Positions 1 through 8,270 of a stretch of DNA of 28,655 nt are shown one piece after another (position 1 is the stretch's first letter; the number at the start of each line of letters is the position of its first letter). The position numbers were made by a program, and so were the translations under genes. The stretch comes from a virus: positions 1 to 28,655 of IMG/VR virus record IMGVR_UViG_3300034063_000150; one strand, written 5' to 3'. A model generated the notes under the pieces. The model made no database searches. It had not been told where the DNA came from and saw nothing but the letters and a program-made list of their open reading frames with translations.

Positions 1-134
1 TCCGCCTGATCGCCGTCAATGCCCGGATCAGCGCTGTGCAGGCTGATGAACAGGTTGGTGAGCGGAGCCGCCGGGAAGCTGCTGCCGCGCAGCCAGTTGA
101 GGTTGGCGTCAGCCAGGTAGCGAGAGGCCGGCAT
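1..134 (-). CDS. Phage tail-fibre/virion-associated protein, partial (3' end beyond window)
   Basis: Only the first 44 codons are visible, starting at the ATG at 134 and running off the left edge. The visible protein begins MPASRYLADANLNWLRG and continues with FISLHSADPG. This resembles the N-terminus of small phage proteins often annotated as tail-fibre or structural proteins, which share a 'YL...LN...RG..F.AP..L...LH.ADPG' pattern; that match is from memory. An in-frame TGA two codons upstream rules out a longer start. No clear Shine-Dalgarno sequence precedes the ATG. It follows the 253-residue virion-type gene after a 68-nt gap and is read in the same direction. The function is not proven. 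Confidence 0.6.
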   Translation of the reverse strand, partial: MPASRYLADANLNWLRGSSFPAAPLTNLFISLHSADPGIDGDQA

Positions 135-202
135 AGCGGTTCAGGTACTGCTGCTTATTCTGGCAGCCAAAACGCAAGGCACCTCTGGCAGGCGGCAGCT
201 GA
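135..202 (-). other. Short intergenic gap
   Basis: These 68 nt separate the 253-residue gene from the truncated last gene. The octamer CTGCCAGA occurs twice here on the minus strand, and there is a weak GCTGC/GCAGC stem with an 8-nt loop. I see no terminator with a U-tract and no recognisable promoter. Confidence 0.4.
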
Positions 203-964
203 TCAGGAGATCCGCCGGATGCCGCCCACCAGGTCCACGGAGAAGCCCGCGCTGCCGGCCAGGGCCACAGCTCGCCCGACCCGGCCCTCCAGCTCGAGGG
301 AGGCCGCCAGCAGCGCCGAGAGAGGCGTTAATCCGGTGCGGGCGGTCACTCCGAACCGGAGGCCCACCTCAGCGCTCAGCTCCACAGAGTTGACAGCGGC
401 CAGCTCCAGGCGGAAGGGCAGCTGCGGCCACTGGGAGCTGCTGATCAGCAGCGTGTAGACCCCGGGGCCGACCGGTTCGCCGCCACCTCCGGTTCCAGCG
501 GGCTGCCCTTGATCGGAGTCCTGCTGAATGGGCAGGGGCCGGGTGGCGGGCTCGATTTCGACCCTGGTGTACTCGTCATCCCAGTAGCCGGGATCAACGT
601 AGAACGTGATCACCGGGATCGAAGCTGGGATCAACCGATCGGCAACAGGAAGCGGCAGGACGTCACCACTGGGCCCGCGAATGCTGAAGCTGATGTACTG
701 CCTGGTGTACTGGTTGGTGCTGCTCAGCGCCAGGAGCAGCTGCGTCTGTTCCTCAAGCCGGAACGTGAAGAACAAGGTCTGCGTGCCGCTTTCGGCGCCG
801 ACCAGCCCTTCAATGACCAATCGATCCCCGGTCAGGACCCCCAGGTCACGGGGGTCGTACACCGAGGCGTGGCGAACGTAGCGCGAGCGATTGAAATTCG
901 GCTGCGTGTTGTCGCTGCAGCCGTAGGTGTTCGTGATCGCCTGGATCGCCTTGGACTGGTCCAC
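203..964 (-). CDS. Hypothetical virion/tail-associated protein (253 aa)
   Basis: Not recognised as a named family. The start is GTG at 964, supported by GGGAGG about 11 nt upstream; the preceding gene ends 6 nt earlier. Residues 1-150 look beta-rich, with many alternating hydrophobic residues (TLFFTFRLEE, YISFSIRGPSG, PVITFYVDPGYW). A Gly/Pro-rich linker follows (GQPAGTGGGGEPVGPG, about residues 155-170). The C-terminal part is again rich in beta-type and small residues (VELSAEVGLRFGVTARTG). There is no signal peptide or clear membrane helix. Its place after the tail-fibre genes suggests a tail or capsid accessory or receptor-contact protein; this is inference from context only. Confidence 0.65.
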   Translation of the reverse strand: MDQSKAIQAITNTYGCSDNTQPNFNRSRYVRHASVYDPRDLGVLTGDRLVIEGLVGAESGTQTLFFTFRLEEQTQLLLALSSTNQYTRQYISFSIRGPSGDVLPLPVADRLIPASIPVITFYVDPGYWDDEYTRVEIEPATRPLPIQQDSDQGQPAGTGGGGEPVGPGVYTLLISSSQWPQLPFRLELAAVNSVELSAEVGLRFGVTARTGLTPLSALLAASLELEGRVGRAVALAGSAGFSVDLVGGIRRIS

Positions 965-970
965 CTGGAA

Positions 971-1327
971 TCAAGCCTCCCAGGGCGGCGCCATAGGCAC
1001 CGCCGATGGCGTCCGCTTGGCAGCGAGCATCCCGGCCAGGCCGGTGCGCATCTGGGCGACGGTGGGCTCCTCCTCCCCGGCACGGGCGTCGATGGCGGCC
1101 TCCAGCCAGGTGGTCACCGTGGCTTCTGTGAGGTTCTCGAACAGGGTGAAGTCCTCGGGGTCGGCATCACCCAAGGGCACGTCGCCGTAGATGTCGAGGG
1201 TGTTGGTGCCGTCGGCTCCGAACAGGCGCCAGTGGACCTTGCGGACGACGTTGGCGAGGGCGCCTTCGGTGGGTGCGGCATCGAGGCGCTCGATGCGCCA
1301 GGTGTAGGTGACGGTCGGTTCAGTCAT
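971..1327 (-). CDS. Conserved cyanophage-type protein, DUF7936-like (118 aa)
   Basis: The protein starts MTEPTVTYTWRIERLDAAPT. It follows the pattern of a small protein common in cyanophages: 'YTW.I..L', then 'V..VHWRLFGADGTN', an Asp/Gly-rich stretch, then 'F..FENLTEATVTTWLEAAI'. I know this type as DUF7936, function unknown, usually encoded close to tail genes. The chosen start at 1327 has a good GAGGAG site upstream and overlaps the end of the preceding 57-residue gene by 8 nt. Longer in-frame starts would give a low-complexity Ser/Pro/Arg N-terminus, which is an out-of-frame reading of the upstream gene. Family assignment is from memory. Confidence 0.7.
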   Translation of the reverse strand: MTEPTVTYTWRIERLDAAPTEGALANVVRKVHWRLFGADGTNTLDIYGDVPLGDADPEDFTLFENLTEATVTTWLEAAIDARAGEEEPTVAQMRTGLAGMLAAKRTPSAVPMAPPWEA

Positions 1328-1493
1328 TGGCGGGGTTCTCCTCAGGGGCGGGGCTGGCGTCGCCCTTGGGGACGATCTCGACAGCTTCCAGGAAGGCGCC
1401 GAGCTGCTGAGCGGCGAACTGCTGCAGCACGGTGTCACCGCTGGCCCGTGCTGCGGCGTAGGAGTTCACGATGGTGATCAGTTGGTCCTTCAT
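1320..1493 (-). CDS. Small conserved hypothetical protein (57 aa)
   Basis: The ORF reads MKDQLITIVNSYAAARASGD, then TVLQQFAAQQLGAFLEAVEI and a Pro/Glu-rich tail ending NPAND. Hydrophobic spacing suggests two amphipathic helices. Its stop overlaps the start of the DUF7936-like gene by 8 nt. Short proteins of this kind stand directly before the DUF7936 gene in cyanophages I recall, which supports it as a real gene. No strong ribosome site precedes the ATG; the preceding fibre gene stops 14 nt upstream, so re-initiation is plausible. Function unknown. Confidence 0.65.
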   Translation of the reverse strand: MKDQLITIVNSYAAARASGDTVLQQFAAQQLGAFLEAVEIVPKGDASPAPEENPAND

Positions 1494-1507
1494 GGCGAGT
1501 GGTGGTG

Positions 1508-2278
1508 TCAGGCCCCGACGAGGCCGTGGGCGGTGAGGTCGTCAATGAGCGCCTTGACGCGCTGGGCCAGGTCCGCAACGGCGACCGTGGCGGTGTCGAA
1601 CGTTGTGCGCGTGGCCGTGCCGGTGGGTGCGGCCCAGCCGGTCTTGCGGGAGCCGACGACGTTGTTGGTGCCGACTCTGTAGCTGTCGGCGGTGTCGGTG
1701 AGTTGGATGTTGCCGGTGACGGAGAGGCGCTCCGTGCCGGTGGTGTTGTTGATGAGGACGTTGCCGACAGAACTGATCCGCATGGCTAAAACGACGGCTA
1801 CCGGTTCGCCGTCTGGGCTCAGGACGGTCCCAGGGTCGGAGCTAAGCCCCCCTTGCCCGTAGAAAAAGTCGAGGTTTGTGGCAATCGAAAGAGTCGCAGA
1901 AGTTGTTGCAGCCTGGCAGCGGATTGCCCCACAGTTCGCAATACCCCCTGCCCCGTTGCGGCCTTGGAACCAAATGGCACCAACCCTGTCTCCAGCCAGA
2001 ACCGGATTGGATCCTCTGGTTTTACGGAGAAAAAGAGCAGCGGAAGAACTATCATCTTTATTCCTTCGAATGCTCTGGTTTATGTCGCTTGTGTGGATTT
2101 CGCTCCAAACGTAGCTTCCTTGGACATCTCGCGTAGAAGCGTATAGCCTGCCGTCGGTTCCAAGGACCGTAGATCCCGGCATGGCCGCCGCGTTATAAGG
2201 CACCGGCAGCGCGGTCTCGGTGAGGGCTGAAGTGCGCAGTTGTTTGCCAGAGCCGGTCTTGATCCTGTCGAGTGTCAT
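1508..2278 (-). CDS. Tail fibre-like accessory protein (256 aa)
   Basis: The start at 2278 shares one base with the previous stop (TGATG) and has GGAGG 7 nt upstream. The N-terminus (MTLDRIKTGSGKQLRTSAL) and C-terminus (DSYRVGTNNVVGSRKTGWAAP, then VADLAQRVKALIDDLTAHGL) follow a pattern found in phage tail-fibre tips. The 'VG.RKTGW.APTGTA.R.TF.T' segment and terminal coiled coil are typical trimerising ends. The middle (about residues 45-145) is the variable part and is coded by much more AT-rich DNA (bases about 1840-2150; 24 of 60 are G or C in 2041-2100). That points to recombination in a receptor-contact region. It probably forms part of the adsorption apparatus beside gp17. Confidence 0.65.
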   Translation of the reverse strand: MTLDRIKTGSGKQLRTSALTETALPVPYNAAAMPGSTVLGTDGRLYASTRDVQGSYVWSEIHTSDINQSIRRNKDDSSSAALFLRKTRGSNPVLAGDRVGAIWFQGRNGAGGIANCGAIRCQAATTSATLSIATNLDFFYGQGGLSSDPGTVLSPDGEPVAVVLAMRISSVGNVLINNTTGTERLSVTGNIQLTDTADSYRVGTNNVVGSRKTGWAAPTGTATRTTFDTATVAVADLAQRVKALIDDLTAHGLVGA

Positions 2279-2799
2279 CAGGGTGCCTCCGAGTCGGGTG
2301 CGTGATCCTGGAACTCCAGAGAGACGGCAGAACCCCAGACCTGTAGGACACCAGCTGTCTGCGCCCTGGCACGCAGTCGATCACCCCGAAGCGCGGCAAG
2401 GTTGGTCTTGAGCAGCCGCAGCCCCTGGATCGGCAGCATGACGGTCTCATTGGCCGGCACAATCACTTGAGCGAACTTGAAACTTTGCAAGCCCGCAACG
2501 CTGTTGCCGCCTTGCTGGATGATCTCCAGTTGCACCCAGCAGCTGTTGGCTGAGTTGTTGGCCACATGTAATGGAGTCTCGAAGTAAAGCTCACCAGGCC
2601 GCAGCTCACGGCTTGAATCAGCTGGATCGAGGGTGACTCCCCCGGCCCCGGTTGATGGAATCGAGAAGTCGTCAGCTTCCGCAATGTCGCGCCAGTCCGT
2701 CAGCAGGGCGGCAGGGGGCGTCTCAAGTGACCCTCCGACCCACCAGTTGATGTTCTGCGGCCGTCCCGAGCTGGGCTGGTCGGTGCGTATCCGTGGCAT
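2278..2799 (-). CDS. Hypothetical tail-associated protein (173 aa)
   Basis: Not assigned to a named family. It begins MPRIRTDQPSSGRPQNINWW and looks largely beta-structured, with motifs such as GELYFETPLHVANNS, WVQLEIIQQGG and QVIVPANETVMLPIQGL that suggest a beta-sandwich. The start at 2799 has AGGAG about 11 nt upstream and lies 3 nt after the gp17 stop. Being directly behind the tail fibre gene and coupled to the next fibre-like gene suggests an adsorption-apparatus or fibre-attachment role. This is inferred from neighbours only. Confidence 0.6.
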   Translation of the reverse strand: MPRIRTDQPSSGRPQNINWWVGGSLETPPAALLTDWRDIAEADDFSIPSTGAGGVTLDPADSSRELRPGELYFETPLHVANNSANSCWVQLEIIQQGGNSVAGLQSFKFAQVIVPANETVMLPIQGLRLLKTNLAALRGDRLRARAQTAGVLQVWGSAVSLEFQDHAPDSEAP

Positions 2800-2802
2800 G
2801 GT

Positions 2803-4836
2803 TCAGTAGCTCCTGGAAATGATGGAACGGGTGACTCGGCCCCTGATCGCCGTGTCGAACGGTGGCCCGCCGAGCTGGCCGCTGCGGGCGTCGATGCTCA
2901 AGCCACCGACAAACACCGCATTGCCGGCGTCGTCCTGGCCGCTGAACCTCACCCGCCCGCCGTTGCGTTGCACGATGCTGCGCTGGATGCGACTGGCGGC
3001 CCGGGCTGGTGGCACCCGGTAGAACTCGACCCCCGCCAGTGGAGCGGTCCACTGGTGGTTGATGGCCGTGATCAGCGAGCGCAGCCGGCGCTGCACGGGC
3101 TCCACCGGGCTCGGAGCAGGACCCTGGCCCACCTCGAGCCAGTAGTTGTCGAGGGTCGCCTTGAGCCGTGCCACCAGGGCTAGCACCATCGCCTCGGCGC
3201 CGGATGTGAGCTGGCCGCCGGCGACCAACTGTGATGCCAGCCGGTCCCAGCTGGCCTTGAACGCAGCGTGGAAGTCGTAGGTGTAGACGCACACCCCGTC
3301 AAAGCGGAACATGCCCTCGGCGAAATTGAGCATCGGCCGCTCGAAGCCATGCACCAGGCAGGCGCTGATGGCGTCAAGGAATAGGCCGCCATCCTTGCGG
3401 GTCAGGGTCTCGAAGCCGGCTGGCCAGGATGCGGCGTTGTGGTTGGCCACCAGGAAAGACCACATGTCATTCACCAGGGCCACCTTGCCGGCGTTGATGA
3501 TCGTGGCGGCAGTGGACTGGCTCGTCAGCAGGGACGGGGTGATTGTGAGCGGCTTGATCTGCTGTGTGCTGCCCTCGCTCCAGAAGCTGTAGTCGCCGAA
3601 CTGGGAGCTGGAGCCAGACACCACCATCTGGCCGCCATCGAGGCAGACGAAGTGTTTGTGGGCGCCGACACCGATTGCATTGACCGGGTTGATGAAACCA
3701 CGGTTTCTGGACACATAGCCCATGCCGTTGGCGCTGCTGGGCGTGAAGCCCCAGGTCATGATGTTCGGGTAGACCGAGTAGGGCGACAGCACCAAGGCGT
3801 CGGCCAGCGCACAGCCGCCGCCCCTGGGGTGGGCCGGGTTGCCGTTCTTGGGGTCCATCGGCAGCGGTGTCGGCACCTCGGTCAGGGCCGACGTGACCAC
3901 GCAGTTCTGCCCGTAGGGAACGCCGCCGGGGAGGATGATCGCGCCAGGCCGGAAGGCCATGGCGAAACCCTTGGTGGGGTTGTCGAAGTCATCAATCTCC
4001 CAGCCGGTGAACTTCAGGCCTTGCAGGTGGACACCATTGCCGCAGAGGAACACGTTGCTCTGCTCGTCGCCGGCCGTGGGCCTGCAGACGGAGCGGCGCT
4101 GAAAGTTGACGCCGTTGATGGTGGTGAAGTCGGGAACTTCGAGCTCGCCTGGGGTGTCGAAGTCGCCCAGCACCCGAACGGTCCAGCCGGTGGGTTCTGT
4201 TTGCGCCTCGATGAACTCCAGCGCCCGCTCGATGCTCAGGAACGCTCGGTCTTCATTGCGCCCACTGGAATTGTTGTTGCCATCCGGTGCGATGTAGACC
4301 GTCTTGTAGACGGAATGACTGGGTGCGGCCCGAACGGTGATGTTCTGGGTGCCGTTGAATGGCACGCCGTTGATGGTCCTCGCGGTTTGCAGGCGAACCG
4401 CCGCATTGGCCAGGTTGGCCGAGCCGGCCAGCGTGGCGAAGGCGGCTGTGTCAGCGCTGTTGCTCGATTCCGACAGCGCTGCAAAGCGGCTGCGGTCGAG
4501 CAGCTCTTGCACGATGTAAAGGATCTGCAGGTCGGCGGTGTTCTGATCGAACGACTGCAGGTTTGAGGCATCGGTCCACTGGACGAGCTGCGCCTCCTTG
4601 GGTGTGTTGCGCAGGATGGTCAGCTCGCGACCGCTTGCCGGTGGGTCCGTGAGCCTGATGGTGGTGCCGTTCAGCCAGGTGAAGCCGGTGGGGTCGAATA
4701 GCTCATCGACCAGGGTGTCCTCGAAGTAATCCCACTCGTAGCCGACCCTGACGTGCGCCCTGCGGAGATAGGGGAACGGCACGACGAAGTTGCTGGTGCT
4801 GCCGTCACCGGAATAGGAGACGTAGGAGAGGGGCAC
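2803..4836 (-). CDS. 17: Tail fibre protein, T7 gp17-like N-terminus (677 aa)
   Basis: Residues 1 to about 140 match the T7 gp17 tail-attachment domain: MPLSYVSYSGDGSTSNFVVP, then FTWLNGTTIRL, LTILRNTP and DLQILYIVQELLDRS. A helical segment follows. The region from about residue 175 on (YIAPDGNNNSSG, then SIERALEFIEAQ) looks like the start of a parallel beta-helix, as in many cyanophage fibres. Residues about 290-345 are rich in Gly and Pro (GAIILPGGVPYG, NPAHPRGGG). The last third carries a helix and a beta-rich tip. At 677 residues it is longer than T7 gp17 (553). The start is GTG at 4836 with no clear Shine-Dalgarno site; the MPLSY start fits the family. The start codon lies in a strong inverted repeat, annotated separately. 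It mediates host binding, six trimers per T7-like tail. Confidence 0.85.
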   Translation of the reverse strand: MPLSYVSYSGDGSTSNFVVPFPYLRRAHVRVGYEWDYFEDTLVDELFDPTGFTWLNGTTIRLTDPPASGRELTILRNTPKEAQLVQWTDASNLQSFDQNTADLQILYIVQELLDRSRFAALSESSNSADTAAFATLAGSANLANAAVRLQTARTINGVPFNGTQNITVRAAPSHSVYKTVYIAPDGNNNSSGRNEDRAFLSIERALEFIEAQTEPTGWTVRVLGDFDTPGELEVPDFTTINGVNFQRRSVCRPTAGDEQSNVFLCGNGVHLQGLKFTGWEIDDFDNPTKGFAMAFRPGAIILPGGVPYGQNCVVTSALTEVPTPLPMDPKNGNPAHPRGGGCALADALVLSPYSVYPNIMTWGFTPSSANGMGYVSRNRGFINPVNAIGVGAHKHFVCLDGGQMVVSGSSSQFGDYSFWSEGSTQQIKPLTITPSLLTSQSTAATIINAGKVALVNDMWSFLVANHNAASWPAGFETLTRKDGGLFLDAISACLVHGFERPMLNFAEGMFRFDGVCVYTYDFHAAFKASWDRLASQLVAGGQLTSGAEAMVLALVARLKATLDNYWLEVGQGPAPSPVEPVQRRLRSLITAINHQWTAPLAGVEFYRVPPARAASRIQRSIVQRNGGRVRFSGQDDAGNAVFVGGLSIDARSGQLGGPPFDTAIRGRVTRSIISRSY

Positions 4837-4861
4837 TTGCTCTGCACCGTTGCAGATCCAT
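4805..4861 (-). CDS. Possible leader peptide ORF overlapping the tail-fibre start (18 aa)
   Basis: An ATG at 4861 has GGAGAGG 6 nt upstream, a better ribosome site than the fibre gene itself has. It reads MDLQRCRASAPLLRLLFR and stops at a TGA 29 nt inside gene 17 in another frame. The sequence shows no conserved motif, so the peptide itself may not matter. Ribosomes translating it would pass through and open the stem that covers the gp17 GTG start. It may equally be chance. Confidence 0.35.
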   Translation of the reverse strand: MDLQRCRASAPLLRLLFR

Positions 4862-4874
4862 TGTGCCCCTCTCC
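4825..4874 (-). promoter_or_regulatory. Nested RNA stem-loop covering the tail-fibre start codon
   Basis: On the transcript, GGAGAGGGGCAC (4874-4863) is perfectly complementary to GTGCCCCTCTCC (4836-4825), a 12-bp stem. The second arm is the GTG start and next three codons of gene 17. Inside it, TCTGCA (4856-4851) pairs with TGCAGA (4846-4841) across the tetraloop ACGG. The internal loop is AATGGA opposite GCAA. The structure would hide the fibre start codon; the pairing is seen in the sequence, the regulatory role is inferred. Confidence 0.6.
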
Positions 4875-4884
4875 AGCGCCAGCG

Positions 4885-7800
4885 CTACCTCAAGGCGGGC
4901 TGGCCCAGGGCCTCCATCAGATCCTGCAGCCGGTTGGTCTGCTGGGTGAACTGCTGCTCGGCGATGGCGGTGCGCTTCTGGCGCCAGTCCTGGGCGTCTG
5001 GGGTGTCGGATGCGTTGAGCTGATCGAGCGTGAGCAGGGAATAGTGGTCGTAGATGCCCTGGATCATCCGCGATGCGGCCTGCTGCCGGCGCTGCGATGG
5101 CGGCATGTCGCGCACCTCCAGGTCGGAAGTGGTGCCGGGCTGGTCCTGCATCCGCTGGTACACCGGATCGTTGAACAGGCTGGTGAAGGCCTCCACGATC
5201 GTCTTGCCCTTGACGTGCTTGCTCAGGAACGGCCCCAGGTCGATCGTCGCTGAATCGCCCGCCTTGGTGACCACCACACCAGAGCCGGCGAACTGGTTGC
5301 GGAGGTCGATCGGGATCTCCTTCTTAAAGCTGAAGGTGACGTTGATCTTGCGGCCAGCCAGCTCTGCGCGGGCCTCCAGGGGGATGCTGCCCTTCACGGT
5401 GCCGAAGGTGTCGTTGTACTCCTTCTGCAGCTCTGCAGACATCGCCACGCCCTCCAGCCGGCGGGTGAGCAGCGGCAGCGGCAGCCGGAGCTGGCCCTGG
5501 GCATCGAGCTCGGCATAGACCCGCTGGTTGGCGCGGGGCCACATGCGGGGGTGGAAGCGGCTCTTGAGTGCTTCCTTCCAGTCGGCGCCGAACTCAAGCT
5601 GGATCGGCTGGCCCAGGAAGTCCTGCTCCTTGCGTGGTGCGCCGCCGGGGAGGCCCAGCAGGGGGATGGTGCCGTAGGCCAGGCCGCGCAGGGTGCGTTC
5701 GGTCTTGGTCTGCCAGTCCTCCTCGCCCAGCCCGTAGCGCTCCTCGCCCAGCGGGTCGCGGTCCTGGTAGAGGTCGGCGCCACCGAAGCCGGTCACACGC
5801 TGCGCATCGCGCATGACGCCGCTGAACGGCAGCTGGCCCTGGCCCAGCCAGCCCACCAGCCGCGGCATTTCGTTCTCGGGGTCGAGCAGTGCGTCGATCA
5901 GCCGCTGCATCTGGCCGAAGCCGGTCTGGCGGATCAGCTGGCTGGTGAGCACCTGGGCGATCCCCCAGAAGGCGTTGTACTGGTCGAAGCTGGAGTAGTT
6001 GCCGCTGACGAAGGTTTCCTTGATGTCCTTCCACAGGAACAGCGTGTTGAGGATCGGCAGGCCGCCCAGGTAGGGGATGCCGGCGATGCTGTTGGGCTTG
6101 CGGCCCTCCAGCAGGAAAGCGCGGCGTGCCTCGGGCGGCAGCGGGCCGTTGCCCTCGATCAGCCCGGCCATGTCCAGCCCAGCGAACAGGCCCAGCAGCC
6201 CGCCCGTGGTGACCCAGCCGGCCTGCACCTTGGCGATCTGCTCCTGGGTGGGGTTCTTGCCGAAGATCACCTCGACCGTCTCGGCCAGCGGGCCGAAGGT
6301 GAGGCGGGTGTCGAACAGGAACTGGTTGAACGGCGCCCGCCAGTAGGGCACCAGCGAGTCAATGGCCCAGTGCTTGCGGGCGGTCATCACCGCCTCGTCG
6401 ATGGCGGCAGGCAGCCCACCCTCGGGGGCGCTCTGCATCCGGTTGCGCAGGCTGTAGTCCATGGCGCCCTGGGCCTCGGGCGTGTCGAGCGTGGGGTAGC
6501 CGTAGGTGTTGCGGGCGCGATCGGCCGTGATGATCGAGCGGATCTCGTCGTCGCTGATGTCGCTGCCCTTGAGCTTGTGCTGCCGGCGGAAGGCCAGCAC
6601 GTTCTCCTCGGTGGGCGCCAGCTGGTAGAAGGCGTTGTCCAGCTGCTTCTCCACCCACTCCTCGCGGCTGCGCTGGTCGAACAGGCCCAGCTGCGCACCG
6701 TCGCGGCGTGCCTTGATCTCCAGGTCGTTCTTGAGCTTGAACAGGAAGGCGTCGTAGCCGAGCACGCTGTCGGTGGCGCTCATCGCCCGCAGCGCCGGGG
6801 TGAGCACCTCATGCCGGCCGGTCCAGTGGAAGGCGAGCATCCGCGTGCCGGCCTGGATCTTGTGGACGGTGCGGGCCCAGTTCTCCGGCCGCAGCGGGCC
6901 GCCGGGCAGGTAGGGCTCATCCAGCAGGCCCTTCACCTGGGCGAGCAGCTGATCGTTGCTGCTGGCCCGGGGCCCGTAGGTGTCGAGGTTGCCGCCGAAC
7001 GGTGCATCGCCACGGAAGAAGGAGTCAGCCGCCAGCTCGCGCCAGGCACGCCGCACGCCGTCGTGGGAGTATTTGGCGCTCTCCCATGCCACCCGCAGGC
7101 CTTCGCTGAACACCTCGCGGGTGAGCTTTGTGCCGTTGGGGGTGAGGTTGCCGATGTTCTCGAACGCCTGGTGGGCGAACCCGTGGGTGTTGGCCAGCCA
7201 GGTGCCCATGAGGTTGGCCCGCACCTGGCTGCCGAAGTTTGTCAGCTGGGCGTCCTTCACCAGCGCATTGCCGAAGCGCATGTGGGTGTTGGCCCAGCCG
7301 TCATCAAGCGTTGCTTCTGGGTCGATCGAGTCGAGCACCGCTGTGATCCGCAGCTGCTCGATCGCCTCGGCGTCGCCGTTGTCGATCGCCTCGATCACCT
7401 TGGCGAAGTGCTCATCCGGCTTCACGTCTGCAGCCTTGGCGCCCAGCGTCTGCGCTGCCTCGGCCATGTCGGGCATGAACATTTCCGGCCGGTCGAAGTC
7501 GGTCTGCAGCGACCGCAGCGCCTGGCCGGTGTTGCGCTTGGCGGCGGCCACATGCCGCTCAGCCATCAGCGCTGTCTTGTAGGAGCTCCAGGCCCGCTGC
7601 TTGAGGCCGTCAGGCACCTTGGAGCTGGTGCTGCCCATGAACTGGTGGATCTGATCCAGCGTGCTCAGGTAGCCCTCCTTGGCCATGTCGGAGACGAACC
7701 GCAGGCGGGTCATCTTCTCGGCCAGGTTCATGAACCCTGCGGTGTTGTTGGCCAGCGATGTGGCGATGGCGTCCGCGTCGATGTAGTCCTTGTAGGCATT

Positions 7801-8268
7801 GGCCACGGTCTCCATCAGCCGGTCGCGGCCCCACACCTCCGTCACCAGGCGAAAGTCCTCGGGCGCCATCTGCTTCCAGGTGCCGACCAGCGCCTCGGTG
7901 AGCCGCGCCCAGTCCTCGGCATCGCTGATGTTGGCGTTGTCAATCAGCATCCGGTAGTTGACGAACCGGCCATTGCTGCCGACCGGCTTGGAGCGATTGC
8001 CCAGGCCGCGCTGCACCACCTGGTTGAGCTCGTTGGATTCAAGCCGGTTGGCGAAATCGCTGTAGGCCCGGTCGATGTCGGCATCCGTGAGCGAACGGAC
8101 CGAGCCGTCCTGCATCTTGAACACCCACTGCTTCTTCACCTCGGTGCGCAGGAAGGCCTCGCCGGCCTTGCGTGCGGCCTCGGAGGTGGAGAGCTCCTGC
8201 CGCAGCTGAGCGTTTTGCTCCTGCAGCTTCTGGATCTCATCGAAGTAGTCGTTGCAGTTGTTGGACAT
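4885..8268 (-). CDS. 16: Internal virion protein, gp16-like (1127 aa)
   Basis: A large, mostly helical protein just before the tail fibre gene, the place of T7 gene 16. The N-terminus is a coiled coil (about residues 10-35, DEIQKLQEQNAQLRQELSTS). Residues about 680-745 hold two hydrophobic segments (VTTGGLLGLFAGLDMAGLI and IAGIPYLGGLPILNTLFLW), followed by DIKETF. This resembles the C-terminal part of gp16-type proteins, which line the trans-envelope channel during DNA ejection. The transglycosylase domain that begins T7 gp16 is absent; a muramidase-like domain is found at the end of gp15 instead. The start at 8268 is 2 nt after the previous stop and has AGGAGG about 12 nt upstream. Likely packaged in the capsid core and ejected into the cell envelope. 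The assignment rests on position and overall character. Confidence 0.7.
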   Translation of the reverse strand: MSNNCNDYFDEIQKLQEQNAQLRQELSTSEAARKAGEAFLRTEVKKQWVFKMQDGSVRSLTDADIDRAYSDFANRLESNELNQVVQRGLGNRSKPVGSNGRFVNYRMLIDNANISDAEDWARLTEALVGTWKQMAPEDFRLVTEVWGRDRLMETVANAYKDYIDADAIATSLANNTAGFMNLAEKMTRLRFVSDMAKEGYLSTLDQIHQFMGSTSSKVPDGLKQRAWSSYKTALMAERHVAAAKRNTGQALRSLQTDFDRPEMFMPDMAEAAQTLGAKAADVKPDEHFAKVIEAIDNGDAEAIEQLRITAVLDSIDPEATLDDGWANTHMRFGNALVKDAQLTNFGSQVRANLMGTWLANTHGFAHQAFENIGNLTPNGTKLTREVFSEGLRVAWESAKYSHDGVRRAWRELAADSFFRGDAPFGGNLDTYGPRASSNDQLLAQVKGLLDEPYLPGGPLRPENWARTVHKIQAGTRMLAFHWTGRHEVLTPALRAMSATDSVLGYDAFLFKLKNDLEIKARRDGAQLGLFDQRSREEWVEKQLDNAFYQLAPTEENVLAFRRQHKLKGSDISDDEIRSIITADRARNTYGYPTLDTPEAQGAMDYSLRNRMQSAPEGGLPAAIDEAVMTARKHWAIDSLVPYWRAPFNQFLFDTRLTFGPLAETVEVIFGKNPTQEQIAKVQAGWVTTGGLLGLFAGLDMAGLIEGNGPLPPEARRAFLLEGRKPNSIAGIPYLGGLPILNTLFLWKDIKETFVSGNYSSFDQYNAFWGIAQVLTSQLIRQTGFGQMQRLIDALLDPENEMPRLVGWLGQGQLPFSGVMRDAQRVTGFGGADLYQDRDPLGEERYGLGEEDWQTKTERTLRGLAYGTIPLLGLPGGAPRKEQDFLGQPIQLEFGADWKEALKSRFHPRMWPRANQRVYAELDAQGQLRLPLPLLTRRLEGVAMSAELQKEYNDTFGTVKGSIPLEARAELAGRKINVTFSFKKEIPIDLRNQFAGSGVVVTKAGDSATIDLGPFLSKHVKGKTIVEAFTSLFNDPVYQRMQDQPGTTSDLEVRDMPPSQRRQQAASRMIQGIYDHYSLLTLDQLNASDTPDAQDWRQKRTAIAEQQFTQQTNRLQDLMEALGQPALR

Positions 8269-8270
8269 GA

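Noticed and set aside
135-202. Terminator between the 253-residue gene and the last partial gene
   Set aside because: Only weak stems and no U-tract; the TTTT present is not placed after a stable hairpin.
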